The notes under the pieces were generated by a model. It was not told where the DNA came from. It saw nothing but the letters and a program-made list of their open reading frames with translations, and ran no database searches. From Pseudomonas sp. St316 (lineage in GTDB: Bacteria > Pseudomonadota > Gammaproteobacteria > Pseudomonadales > Pseudomonadaceae): DNA of 64,000 nt. The stretch covers positions 6,170,001 through 6,234,000 of the forward strand of contig NZ_AP021901.1 in NCBI RefSeq assembly GCF_018325905.1, read 5' to 3'. Numbering within the stretch: position 1 is the first letter of the stretch; the number at the start of each line of letters is the position of its first letter. Below, piece after piece: positions 21,753 to 29,316 of this stretch. Made by a program: the position numbers and the translations under genes.

Positions 21753-21829
21753 GGGCCTATAGCTCAGTTGGTTAGAGCAGAGGACTCATAATCCTTTGGT
21801 CCACGGTTCGAGTCCGTGTGGGCCCACCA
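21753..21829 (+). tRNA. tRNA with CAU anticodon, probably tRNA-Ile2 (lysidine-modified)
   Basis: A 77-base cloverleaf including an encoded CCA. The acceptor arm GGGCCTA pairs with TGGGCCC, the D arm is GCTC...GAGC, the anticodon loop is CTCATAA (anticodon CAT), and the T arm is CACGG-TTCGAGT-CCGTG. C4-G69 and C5-G68 in the acceptor stem fit tRNA-Ile2, whose C34 TilS converts to lysidine to read AUA, rather than elongator Met. Automated pipelines often label such genes tRNA-Met. The tRNA itself is certain; the isotype is an inference from the stem. Confidence 0.93.
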
Positions 21830-21836
21830 AACAATC

Positions 21837-21870
21837 AAAGGCTTACGTCTAACCGGCGTAGGCCTTTTTT
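21837..21870 (+). terminator. Intrinsic terminator after the tRNA
   Basis: AAAGGCTTACG-TCTAACCGG-CGTAGGCCTTTTTT forms a stem with one G-T pair followed by six Ts, eight bases after the tRNA CCA end. Confidence 0.85.
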
Positions 21871-22151
21871 ATTGGGCGCTGATTTTCGTGTCTACATAAA
21901 GTCTGTAAGGCGGGCCTACCACCTGTCGAGGCGCAGATTCCGCCAGTGCCGGGTCCACCACACTGACATGCCTAGCGTGCTGTTCTCAAAACAAAACCGA
22001 CGCGCTCGATGTGTTGTTACCGGGGAGTTGGCTTGCTGGCGATGAGTCCCGTGCAGACGTCAAATACCCTGGAGCCTCACATCAAAGACCGTTTGCATCT
22101 TAGTCACCGCTTGTAGAAAATCATCGTCTTTTTGCACGAATGGATACGCGC
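21871..22151. other. Gene-free stretch downstream of the tRNA
   Basis: About 280 bases with no convincing gene, REP or second copy of the tRNA 3' end. The last 70 bases before the next gene are AT-richer than the surroundings and probably carry its promoter, but I cannot point to clear hexamers. Confidence 0.4.
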
Positions 22152-22652
22152 ATGAAGTTCGAGAAGACCACGCAGTACAGGTCCGAGGAAGGGATCGTCT
22201 TCAATCTGTCTCAAATCACCCTCATGGAAAGCGACCGAGGTCGCCTGCGCGAGCTGCACTTTGGCGAAGCAAAACGCGCCCATTACCAAGTCAACGGCAT
22301 GGTCGTCGATATGTACGACCGAATGCAGGCTCGAAACCTGCCATGCCTGCTGACAGTCTGCATTTCCAATCCCCTCACCCGGCAGCAGGCCGATGCTATC
22401 AACACTATGCGCGGCAACGTTGCCAAGGGAATTGCTGCGGCCTCAGGTGGCGTTGCCGGGAGGGTAGGTGCGTTGGGCGGGCCGCTCATTGGCTGGGCTT
22501 CAGGTGCAGTCGTGACGACAGGTGTCAACTGGTACCTCAAAGGGGCCCTGCCAAACCTGCATGCAGGTGACGTGCTGGTCAGCATTGAGGGAGAGGTCCA
22601 TGGAGGGATTGGCCCACAGCGCTCTGTCGTGACGCTGGTCATCAAGGTCTGA
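22152..22652 (+). CDS. Hypothetical protein with a glycine-zipper-like hydrophobic segment
   Basis: I do not recognise the family. From the ATG at 22152 (MKFEKTTQYRSEE) it is 166 residues; an in-frame ATG four codons upstream is also possible. The N-terminal half is charged and looks soluble (about 1-88). Residues about 90-130 are a glycine- and alanine-rich segment (KGIAAASGGVAGRV, then GALGGPLIGWASGAVVTTG) with the G-xxx-G spacing of membrane-inserting glycine zippers. The tail VLVSIEGEVHGG...SVVTLVIKV looks beta-stranded. There is no signal peptide. It is 10 bases upstream of a small membrane protein gene, probably the same operon. A toxin-like or membrane-scaffold role is conceivable but is only inference. 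Confidence 0.6.
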   Translation: MKFEKTTQYRSEEGIVFNLSQITLMESDRGRLRELHFGEAKRAHYQVNGMVVDMYDRMQARNLPCLLTVCISNPLTRQQADAINTMRGNVAKGIAAASGGVAGRVGALGGPLIGWASGAVVTTGVNWYLKGALPNLHAGDVLVSIEGEVHGGIGPQRSVVTLVIKV

Positions 22653-22662
22653 GGAACTGCAC

Positions 22663-22905
22663 ATGCCCTACATCATGCAAACTGTCGTCCTTCTGGTGCT
22701 GGGCGCGATCCTCGTTCAGTTTCTGAAACCATACCCGCTGCGCAAGTGGCTGGGTTTGGCGCTGCTGGCAACGGGTTTGGTCAGCATCTTCAAGGTTGGT
22801 GAGCAGCAGGTGCTGGGTTTTGACCTGGAGCTGCTAGCACTACTGGCCGTGCCGCTGGGCGTGGTGCTTTTCCTGACACGGCGGCGGTTCACGGAGGGGG
22901 ACTGA
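22663..22905 (+). CDS. Small three-helix membrane protein, unknown
   Basis: An 80-residue protein that is almost entirely hydrophobic. Segments lie at about residues 4-21 (IMQTVVLLVLGAILVQFL), 28-46 (WLGLALLATGLVSIF) and 55-73 (LELLALLAVPLGVVLFL). The tail is short and charged (TRRRFTEGD). Start ATG at 22663 has TGAGGAAC upstream. It lies 10 bases after the glycine-rich unknown gene in the same orientation, so the two are probably co-transcribed. The pairing resembles effector-plus-immunity gene pairs in size and layout, but no sequence relation to a known immunity family is visible to me. Confidence 0.6.
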   Translation: MPYIMQTVVLLVLGAILVQFLKPYPLRKWLGLALLATGLVSIFKVGEQQVLGFDLELLALLAVPLGVVLFLTRRRFTEGD

Positions 22906-23052
22906 AGTCCGGGCACGATTTCTCGGTACCGTCTCTGACCCAAACTTTGAACATACTGGTAGCTCCTAACGTAGGTTAGATGCCGCAAAAATCACTGCCG
23001 AGGATCCTCCCGCTGTCGCCATCAGGCGTCGCAACCTGCAGTAAGGTCGCCA

Positions 23053-23304
23053 TCAGTCGAACACTACCTGGATTTCGTCAAGCGTGGGCATTGCAGCCGG
23101 CACTACCGCGAACTCACAATCCAAGGCCCCCAGAATTCGCGCATAGGCAAGCATGCCTACTGACAGGTCGCCCTTTTCAACGGCAATGACTTTCTGCCGG
23201 GTAATACCCGCCAAGGAAGCGAGATTGGCTTGGGTCAGACCACGATGCAGGCGGCGTTGCCGGACCTGTTCGCCGAGACGCGTTGAGATAAGTGTATAGT
23301 CCAT
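23053..23304 (-). CDS. HipB-like XRE-family transcriptional regulator
   Basis: From ATG 23304 (MDYTLISTRLGEQVRQ) the protein is 83 residues; a GTG six codons upstream is also in frame. The helix-turn-helix is GLTQANLASLAGITRQKVIAVE, with the positive cluster RQRRLHRG before it. The whole resembles HipB-type antitoxin regulators. No HipA kinase or other toxin follows it; the 147 bases downstream contain no gene. Two copies of CGTATAC (23309-23316 and 23339-23345) flank its start region and probably form its operator. It is divergent from the large unknown gene at 23408 and may regulate it too. Confidence 0.8.
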   Translation of the reverse strand: MDYTLISTRLGEQVRQRRLHRGLTQANLASLAGITRQKVIAVEKGDLSVGMLAYARILGALDCEFAVVPAAMPTLDEIQVVFD

Positions 23305-23308
23305 GTCT

Positions 23309-23345
23309 CGTATACGTGACAAATTACTGTAGATGTAACGTATAC
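23309..23345. promoter_or_regulatory. Paired CGTATAC sites, putative operator of the XRE regulator
   Basis: CGTATACG, a perfect 8-base palindrome, lies at 23309-23316. CGTATACC lies at 23339-23345/6, 30 bases (about three helical turns) further. Both sit immediately upstream of the regulator ATG and in the shared upstream region of the plus-strand gene at 23408. Autorepression is the usual behaviour of such regulators; binding here is inferred. Confidence 0.45.
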
Positions 23346-23407
23346 CTAACCTGCCGAAAAATCAAAACAGCTGCGTCATCCGGGATTCCATCCTCCGTTA
23401 GTATCTT

Positions 23408-25869
23408 TTGCTCCATTACAATAAAACCTTCCCCTCACCGAGACCGCCCATCATCGCCACCTCCAGCCTCCCCCGACTGTTTCTTGAACTGTTCTGGCAA
23501 CTCGGCATCCTGCTGGTGCCGGCCTTTTTCGTCACCGTGCTGCCGCCCCCATTGGCTTTGCTGGCGGTGGTGTTCTTCGGGCTGCTGATGGGCCTTGCCG
23601 CTCGCCTGGGCTTCTTGGCAATGGGCCGAGGCATTGCCCGGGTGACGGTCGGCGCCGTGTTTGGCCTGGGTTTCAGCCTGGGCCGCGCGTTACCCGAGTG
23701 GTGGGGCATCTTGGTGGCGATCGTCGGCATCATCGTCGGGCTCGCCTGCGTCAGCAGTTGGGAGCGCCGCCTTGGGTTGGCGCCCGTTTCCAGCAAAGGG
23801 CCGAGTGCCTGGGGTGGGAACGAGCCGCTGCTGACCCCTGAGGGCGAGCCGATCCGGGCGTTCAACCACGGCGAAATCGCCATGGGCGGCCCGACTTATT
23901 GCGACTATCTGTTCCCCGACGGTGTGCTCCTGCATGGCCTTGGTTCTTCGGCGGTGTTCTCCAGCGACGGGCGTTATTTCGCGGCACCGGTACCGTCCCG
24001 GCAAACATGGGGACTGGTGGTGCTCGACCGTCAGCAACGCCAGTTGTACCGCTGCGCCGACAGCGAACTCTGGGAGCTGGACGCTTTTGACCTCGACCTG
24101 TTGAGTGGACGCCATAGCCCGCTGGTGGATAACAGCGCTCGCGAAACCCGGCTCGATGAGCTGTTGCAAACGGCCAGCGTCACTCACCTGGTGCCGGTCG
24201 CCGATCTGTGGCTGGAAGCCGACTGTCGTCCTGAGCCGACCTTTGAGCGGCGCTCCGCTGATGGCCGGCAGTGCCTGCTGGGCAACCTATCATTGCCCTC
24301 GACCTTTCGTGACCTGGCCCAGCCACTGGATCCCCTGCTGTCGCCGCGCTACACCGTCAGCGTCAACGGGCAACCGTCCGACCTACTGATGGCCGCAGAC
24401 GCACCGTTGATATGGAGCACCGATCAACGCGCCCTGGTGTGCCTGGCCCAGGAGCAAGGCGGTGAGGCGCAGGACGACCAGTATTGGTTGTGGCAGCTCG
24501 ACACCGGCTGGCGCGTCCTGCCCTCACCTTGGGTAAAGAGTGCCACGGAACCGTCCTTCTACTGGCATGAGTTGCAGGGCCTCGACGCCGAACATGTGCG
24601 TATCGGCACGTACCTCGACTATCCGCGCCCAGGTTCCGGCCGCTACGGCTATCGCCTGGACAGTATCCACGGCGATACCGAAATCCAGGCCGGCCATGAC
24701 GCCCAAGGCCGCGTACAAGTCGCTGAATTCAAACTGACCCGCATGACCCTTGCAATGCCGTTGGACAGTCCAGGGGGGCGAGGTGACTCGTTTATCGAGA
24801 CGCAGCCGATGTTGGACGGTGTGCGTGCTCAGTTGATCTGGCTTGGCGACAATCGCGAGGGGCTCGGGGCTATCGCTGTCAGATCGGTGACTGGCACTTG
24901 CCAGGAAGTTGGCTGTTGGATCACCGCGTTTCAGACTGCGGACGCTACCTGGCACTGCTGCCTTTTGAAGGCTCAACGACAGTGACCACTCGCGGGGTGA
25001 TTGCAGACGTGAAGGATCGACGCCTGCTGGAGGGGCCCGCCATGTGGGTGGAGCGCATACTCGATTTTCGTGATGGCCGGCTGAGCCTGGCGGTGGTTGC
25101 CGGTCGTCTTGACCAGGACCTGGACAGCAGCGCGCTGCAACGCTTCAACATCCCTGCGCCGCCGATCGGTGGCGATCCATCGTTCTTTCGTCCCGACGAA
25201 CACTCCCGGCTGTTCTACAACACCGTGGAGCTGCAGGTGACAAACTCACAACTGCACCGCGTCGCTCCCTGGCGCCTGGTGGATCGTCCGCAAGTGGCCA
25301 ACGCCGACGGTGACTTCATCCAGCCCGCCCCCGACCATCAGGATGCCGCCTGGCTGTTCGGCAGCGAAACGGAATATGCCGACAGTTGGGTGCGCGCGCA
25401 GACACCGCGGCTCGGCGGCCACCTGCTGACAGCCTCAGGCTGCGCACTGGTCGATCTGGCACCATCAATGATCTGGTCGACGGATAGCCGCTATCTGGCC
25501 CTGACCTGCATGGCAACCGATGTGACAGAACAGTGTGGAAGTTACCGAGGCTGGCAATTGCTGCTCCTGGATGTCCAGGAGCACACGTTGCGGGTGCATC
25601 CACAGTGGCTGGGCAACCGGCCGCTGTTTGAAAGCTTCCACGCCGAGCAGCTGCATGTACGGTGTTTCGAGCGCGATTGGGAAGCGCAAGACAATGACGA
25701 TCCAGGCTCAGTGCAGTCGTTCCCACTGGACCTCTTGTTGCAGTTGCCCACCGAACAGCTGGTTTGCCAGGACAGTTTCTGGTTCAGGACTTCACAGGTA
25801 CACCAGGCCCCCGCCTGGCACGCACTGGCCTTGCCTGCCATTAGCTATTTCACAGGTGAGCGGCTGTAA
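23408..25869 (+). pseudogene. Large membrane-anchored protein of unknown function, reading frame interrupted near 24866
   Basis: Two consecutive open frames belong to one gene. The first (23408-24985) encodes two or three N-terminal membrane helices (FLELFWQLGILLVPAFFVTV, then LALLAVVFFGLLMGLAARLG and GILVAIVGIIVGLACV). A large soluble part rich in short W/D motifs follows (YLFPDG, IWSTDQRALVCLAQE). The second open frame continues it (SDCGRYLALLPFEG ... IWSTDSRYLALTCM). Adding one G to the G4 run at 24866-24869 joins them through LGGYRCQIGDWHLPGSW into about 820 residues. The repeated pattern of strand-like units with W/S-T-D-x-R suggests a beta-propeller-like fold, an inference. The TTG start at 23408 has no clear ribosome-binding site, so the true start is uncertain. 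P. putida has an uncharacterised membrane protein in a similar position. Confidence 0.7.
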
Positions 25870-25884
25870 CATGCTCGCCATCGA

Positions 25885-26367
25885 ATGCCTGCGCCGGAGC
25901 CCACTTTGACTGATACCCGCCCTCCCGTCCTCGACGAAATCGATCGACAACTGATCGCGGCGCTGCAAATCAACGCCCGGGAAAGCGTCGCCATGCTCGC
26001 CCGGCAACTGGGTATCGCCCGCACGACCGTGACCTCGCGGCTGGCGCGGCTGGAAAAAACCAAGGTGATTACTGGGTACGGCGTGCGCCTGGGCCAACGG
26101 GTGATTGACGGCGGCTTGCAGGCGTATGTTGGCATCAAGGTCCAACCACGCTCCGGCAAGGACGTGCTGCGGCGCTTGAGCGCCATGGCCCAGGTCCAGC
26201 AGCTGTGCGCGGTCAGCGGTGAGTTCGACTATGTCGCCTGGCTGCGCACGGACTCGCCGGAACAGCTGGACCAGTTGCTGGACCAGATCGGCAGCGTGGA
26301 CGGTGTGGAGAAGACCACCACTTCGATCATCCTCAGCAGCAAGATCGATCGAGGCCAGCCGGTCTAA
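25885..26367 (+). CDS. Lrp/AsnC family transcriptional regulator
   Basis: A 160-residue regulator with an N-terminal winged helix-turn-helix (DEIDRQLIAALQINARESVAMLARQLG...TVTSRLARLEK, about residues 16-60). A C-terminal RAM/ActR ligand domain (ISGEFDY-like VSGEFDYVAWL) follows. The gene lies directly upstream of davB-davA in the same orientation, separated by a REP pair. A Lrp-type regulator is found at the equivalent place in P. putida, so control of lysine catabolism is a reasonable inference. The start ATG at 25885 (MPAPEPTL) overlaps nothing; a TTG at 25906 (LTDTRPPVLDEID) is an alternative. Confidence 0.88.
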   Translation: MPAPEPTLTDTRPPVLDEIDRQLIAALQINARESVAMLARQLGIARTTVTSRLARLEKTKVITGYGVRLGQRVIDGGLQAYVGIKVQPRSGKDVLRRLSAMAQVQQLCAVSGEFDYVAWLRTDSPEQLDQLLDQIGSVDGVEKTTTSIILSSKIDRGQPV

Positions 26368-26492
26368 GTCCTACAGGGAACAACGCGTAATCAAGTCGGA
26401 AAATTTCTACGTCATTGTCAAAGCCCTCTCTCCAATACTTCCAGATGCTCGTCATAGAGACGTTCAGCCAAAGGCACTCAAAATGCGAGTTT

Positions 26493-26583
26493 CTGTGGGA
26501 GCGAGCTTGCTCGCGATGACATTGGTTCAGTCACATCTTCATGACTGACAAGCCGCTATCGCGAGCAAGCTCGCTCCCACAGG
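26493..26583. repeat. REP inverted pair (REPIN)
   Basis: TGTGGGAGCGAGCTTGCTCG begins the left unit and CGAGCAAGCTCGCTCCCACA ends the right unit, with a spacer of about 38 bases. It lies between the Lrp-type gene and davB. Confidence 0.9.
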
Positions 26584-26750
26584 GAACCCGTTTTGTCATT
26601 ACGCTTTATAAGCACGTCAAAGTGACTGAAAGCAGTTAAAAACGACGACATATTGTGTCTTATTAACGTATTCCACACTCCCTAGAATGGCTGGCATCTT
26701 TCCTATACTCAGACGCGAACACCGCGTCGAGTCGCCCACCAAGGTCAGCC
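26584..26750 (+). promoter_or_regulatory. davB upstream region
   Basis: This AT-richer stretch probably holds the davB promoter. TAGAAT at 26683-26688 and TATACT at 26704-26709 are the two -10-like hexamers. Neither has a good -35 at the right distance, which is common for activator-dependent promoters. Binding by the neighbouring Lrp-type regulator is an inference. Confidence 0.35.
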
Positions 26751-28433
26751 ATGAACAAGAACAATCGCCACCCAGCAGACGGTAAGAAGCCCATCACCAT
26801 TTTCGGGCCGGACTTTCCTTTCGCCTTTGACGACTGGATCGAGCATCCGGCTGGCCTGGGCAGCATTCCCGCCCACAACCACGGTACCGAAGTGGCGATC
26901 GTCGGGGCCGGGATCGCCGGTCTGGTGGCGGCGTACGAGCTGATGAAGCTGGGTCTCAAACCCGTGGTCTACGAGGCATCCAAGATGGGTGGGCGCCTGC
27001 GCTCACAAGCGTTCAATGGCGCCGAGGGGGTGATTGCCGAGCTGGGCGGCATGCGTTTTCCGGTGTCATCCACTGCGTTCTACCATTACGTCGACAAGTT
27101 GGGCCTGGAGACCAAACCGTTCCCCAACCCGCTGACACCGGCTTCCGGCAGTACGGTCATCGACCTCGAAGGCCAGACCTATTACGCACAGAAACTGGCG
27201 GACCTTCCCGCACTGTTCCAGGAAGTTGCCGATGCCTGGGCCGATGCGCTGGAGGATGGCTCGCGCTTCGGAGACATCCAGCAGGCGATCCGCGACCGCG
27301 ACGTGCCGCGCCTGAAGGCGTTGTGGAACACCTTGGTACCCTTGTGGGATGACCGCACGTTCTATGACTTCGTCGCCACCTCAAAGGCCTTCGCCAAGCT
27401 CTCGTTCCAGCACCGCGAAGTGTTCGGCCAGGTCGGTTTCGGCACCGGCGGCTGGGACTCGGACTTCCCCAATTCGATGCTGGAAATCTTCCGCGTCGTA
27501 ATGACCAACTGCGACGACCACCAGCACCTGGTGGTCGGTGGCGTCGAGCAGGTGCCCCACGGCATCTGGAACCACGTGCCGGAACGTTGCGTGCACTGGC
27601 CGCAAGGGACCAGCCTGAATTCGTTGCACCTGGGCGCCCCACGCAGCGGCGTGAAGCGCATCGCCCGCGCGGCTGATGGCCGGTTCAGCGTGACCGACGT
27701 CTGGGACAACACCCGCGAGTACGCCGCCGTGCTGGTCACCTGCCAGAGTTGGCTGCTGACCACCCAGATCGAATGTGAAGAAGCGCTGTTCTCGCAAAAA
27801 ATGTGGATGGCCCTGGACCGCACCCGCTACATGCAATCGTCGAAGACCTTCGTGATGGTCGACCGGCCGTTCTGGAAGGACAAGGACCCGGAGACCGGCC
27901 GTGACCTGATGAGCATGACCCTGACCGACCGGCTGACCCGTGGCACCTATCTGTTCGACAACGGGGACGACAAGCCGGGGGTGATTTGCCTGTCGTATTC
28001 CTGGATGAGCGACGCGCTGAAAATGCTCCCGCACCCGGTGGAAAAGCGCGTGAAGCTGGCCCTCGATGCCCTGAAGAAAATCTATCCCAAGGTGGACATC
28101 GCCGCCCGGATCATCGGCGATCCGATCACCGTATCCTGGGAAGCCGACCCGCATTTCCTCGGCGCGTTCAAGGGCGCCCTGCCCGGCCACTATCGCTACA
28201 ACCAGCGCATGTATGCGCATTTCATGCAGGACGACATGCCGGCCGAACAACGCGGGATCTTTATCGCCGGTGATGACGTCTCATGGACACCGGCCTGGGT
28301 CGAAGGCGCGGTACAGACCTCACTCAATGCCGTGTGGGGAATCATGAAGCACTTCGGCGGTGAAACTCACGCCGAGAACCCGGGTCCAGGTGATGTGTTC
28401 CGCGAGATCGGTCCGATCGCACTGCCTGAATAA
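26751..28433 (+). CDS. davB: L-lysine 2-monooxygenase DavB (flavin amine oxidase family)
   Basis: DavB oxidatively decarboxylates L-lysine to 5-aminovaleramide using FAD and O2, the first step of the delta-aminovalerate route. The 560-residue protein begins MNKNNRHPADGKKPITIFGP, as in characterised Pseudomonas lysine monooxygenases. It has the dinucleotide-binding motif VGAGIAGLVAAYE (51-63), the GG motif LGGMRFPVS and the C-terminal FAD contact FIAGDDVSWTPAW. Tryptophan 2-monooxygenase (IaaM) is a relative and the usual mis-annotation. The lysine assignment is supported by close resemblance and by davA directly downstream, with pqqF next as in P. putida. Confidence 0.93.
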   Translation: MNKNNRHPADGKKPITIFGPDFPFAFDDWIEHPAGLGSIPAHNHGTEVAIVGAGIAGLVAAYELMKLGLKPVVYEASKMGGRLRSQAFNGAEGVIAELGGMRFPVSSTAFYHYVDKLGLETKPFPNPLTPASGSTVIDLEGQTYYAQKLADLPALFQEVADAWADALEDGSRFGDIQQAIRDRDVPRLKALWNTLVPLWDDRTFYDFVATSKAFAKLSFQHREVFGQVGFGTGGWDSDFPNSMLEIFRVVMTNCDDHQHLVVGGVEQVPHGIWNHVPERCVHWPQGTSLNSLHLGAPRSGVKRIARAADGRFSVTDVWDNTREYAAVLVTCQSWLLTTQIECEEALFSQKMWMALDRTRYMQSSKTFVMVDRPFWKDKDPETGRDLMSMTLTDRLTRGTYLFDNGDDKPGVICLSYSWMSDALKMLPHPVEKRVKLALDALKKIYPKVDIAARIIGDPITVSWEADPHFLGAFKGALPGHYRYNQRMYAHFMQDDMPAEQRGIFIAGDDVSWTPAWVEGAVQTSLNAVWGIMKHFGGETHAENPGPGDVFREIGPIALPE

Positions 28434-28456
28434 AACGGCCCGAATAAAAGGAGTTA

Positions 28457-29254
28457 TTGATGCGTGTAGCCCTCTACCAATGCCCGCCGCTGCCACTGGA
28501 TCCGGCCGGCAACCTGCAACGCCTGCACCAGGTGGCGCTGGAAGCCAGGGGCGCCGATGTGCTGGTGCTGCCGGAGATGTTCATGACCGGCTACAACATC
28601 GGCGTCGACGCGGTGAATGTATTGGCCGAGGTCTACAACGGCGAATGGGCGCAACAGATCGCCCGCATTGCCAAGGCCGCTAACCTGGCGATTGTCTATG
28701 GCTACCCTGAGCGCGGCGAAGACGGGCAGATCTACAACGCCGTGCAGCTGATCGACGCCCAGGGCGAGCGCCTGGCCAACTACCGCAAGAGCCACCTGTT
28801 CGGCGACCTCGATCACGCCATGTTCAGCGCCGGCGACGCCGCATTGCCCATCGTGGAGCTCAACGGCTGGAAGCTCGGCCTCCTGATCTGCTACGACCTG
28901 GAATTTCCGGAAAATGCCCGACGCCTGGCCCTGGCCGGCGCCGAGCTGATCCTGGTGCCAACCGCCAACATGCAACCCTACGAGTTCATCGCCGACGTCA
29001 CTGTGCGGGCCCGGGCCATCGAGAACCAGTGTTTCGTGGCGTACGCCAACTACTGCGGCCACGAAGGTGACCTGCAGTATTGCGGCCAAAGCAGCATCGC
29101 CGCACCGAATGGCAGCCGCCCGGCGCTAGCGGGGCTGGATGAGGCCTTGATCGTTGCTCAACTGGACCGCCAACTGATGGAAGACTCCCGCGCGGCCTAC
29201 AACTACCTGCACGATCGCCGTCCTGAGCTTTACGGCGAGCTGCACAAACACTGA
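28457..29254 (+). CDS. davA: 5-aminopentanamidase DavA (nitrilase superfamily)
   Basis: DavA hydrolyses 5-aminovaleramide to 5-aminovalerate and ammonia, the step after DavB. The 265-residue protein has the nitrilase-superfamily catalytic triad E39 (LPEMFMTGYN), K110 (YRKSHLFG) and C144 (LLICYDLEFPE). It starts 23 bases after davB with AAAGGAG before the ATG, so the two form an operon. The following gene, pqqF, begins about 60 bases later and may be read through. Confidence 0.93.
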   Translation: MMRVALYQCPPLPLDPAGNLQRLHQVALEARGADVLVLPEMFMTGYNIGVDAVNVLAEVYNGEWAQQIARIAKAANLAIVYGYPERGEDGQIYNAVQLIDAQGERLANYRKSHLFGDLDHAMFSAGDAALPIVELNGWKLGLLICYDLEFPENARRLALAGAELILVPTANMQPYEFIADVTVRARAIENQCFVAYANYCGHEGDLQYCGQSSIAAPNGSRPALAGLDEALIVAQLDRQLMEDSRAAYNYLHDRRPELYGELHKH

Positions 29255-29316
29255 TTGAGGATTGAGAACGCAGCCTAATCCGCTAGCATGAGCGCATCTT
29301 TGTTCTGGAAGCGCTC

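Noticed and set aside
21818..22045. A 75-codon frame starting inside the tRNA
   Set aside because: It begins within the mature tRNA and crosses its terminator; no family resemblance.
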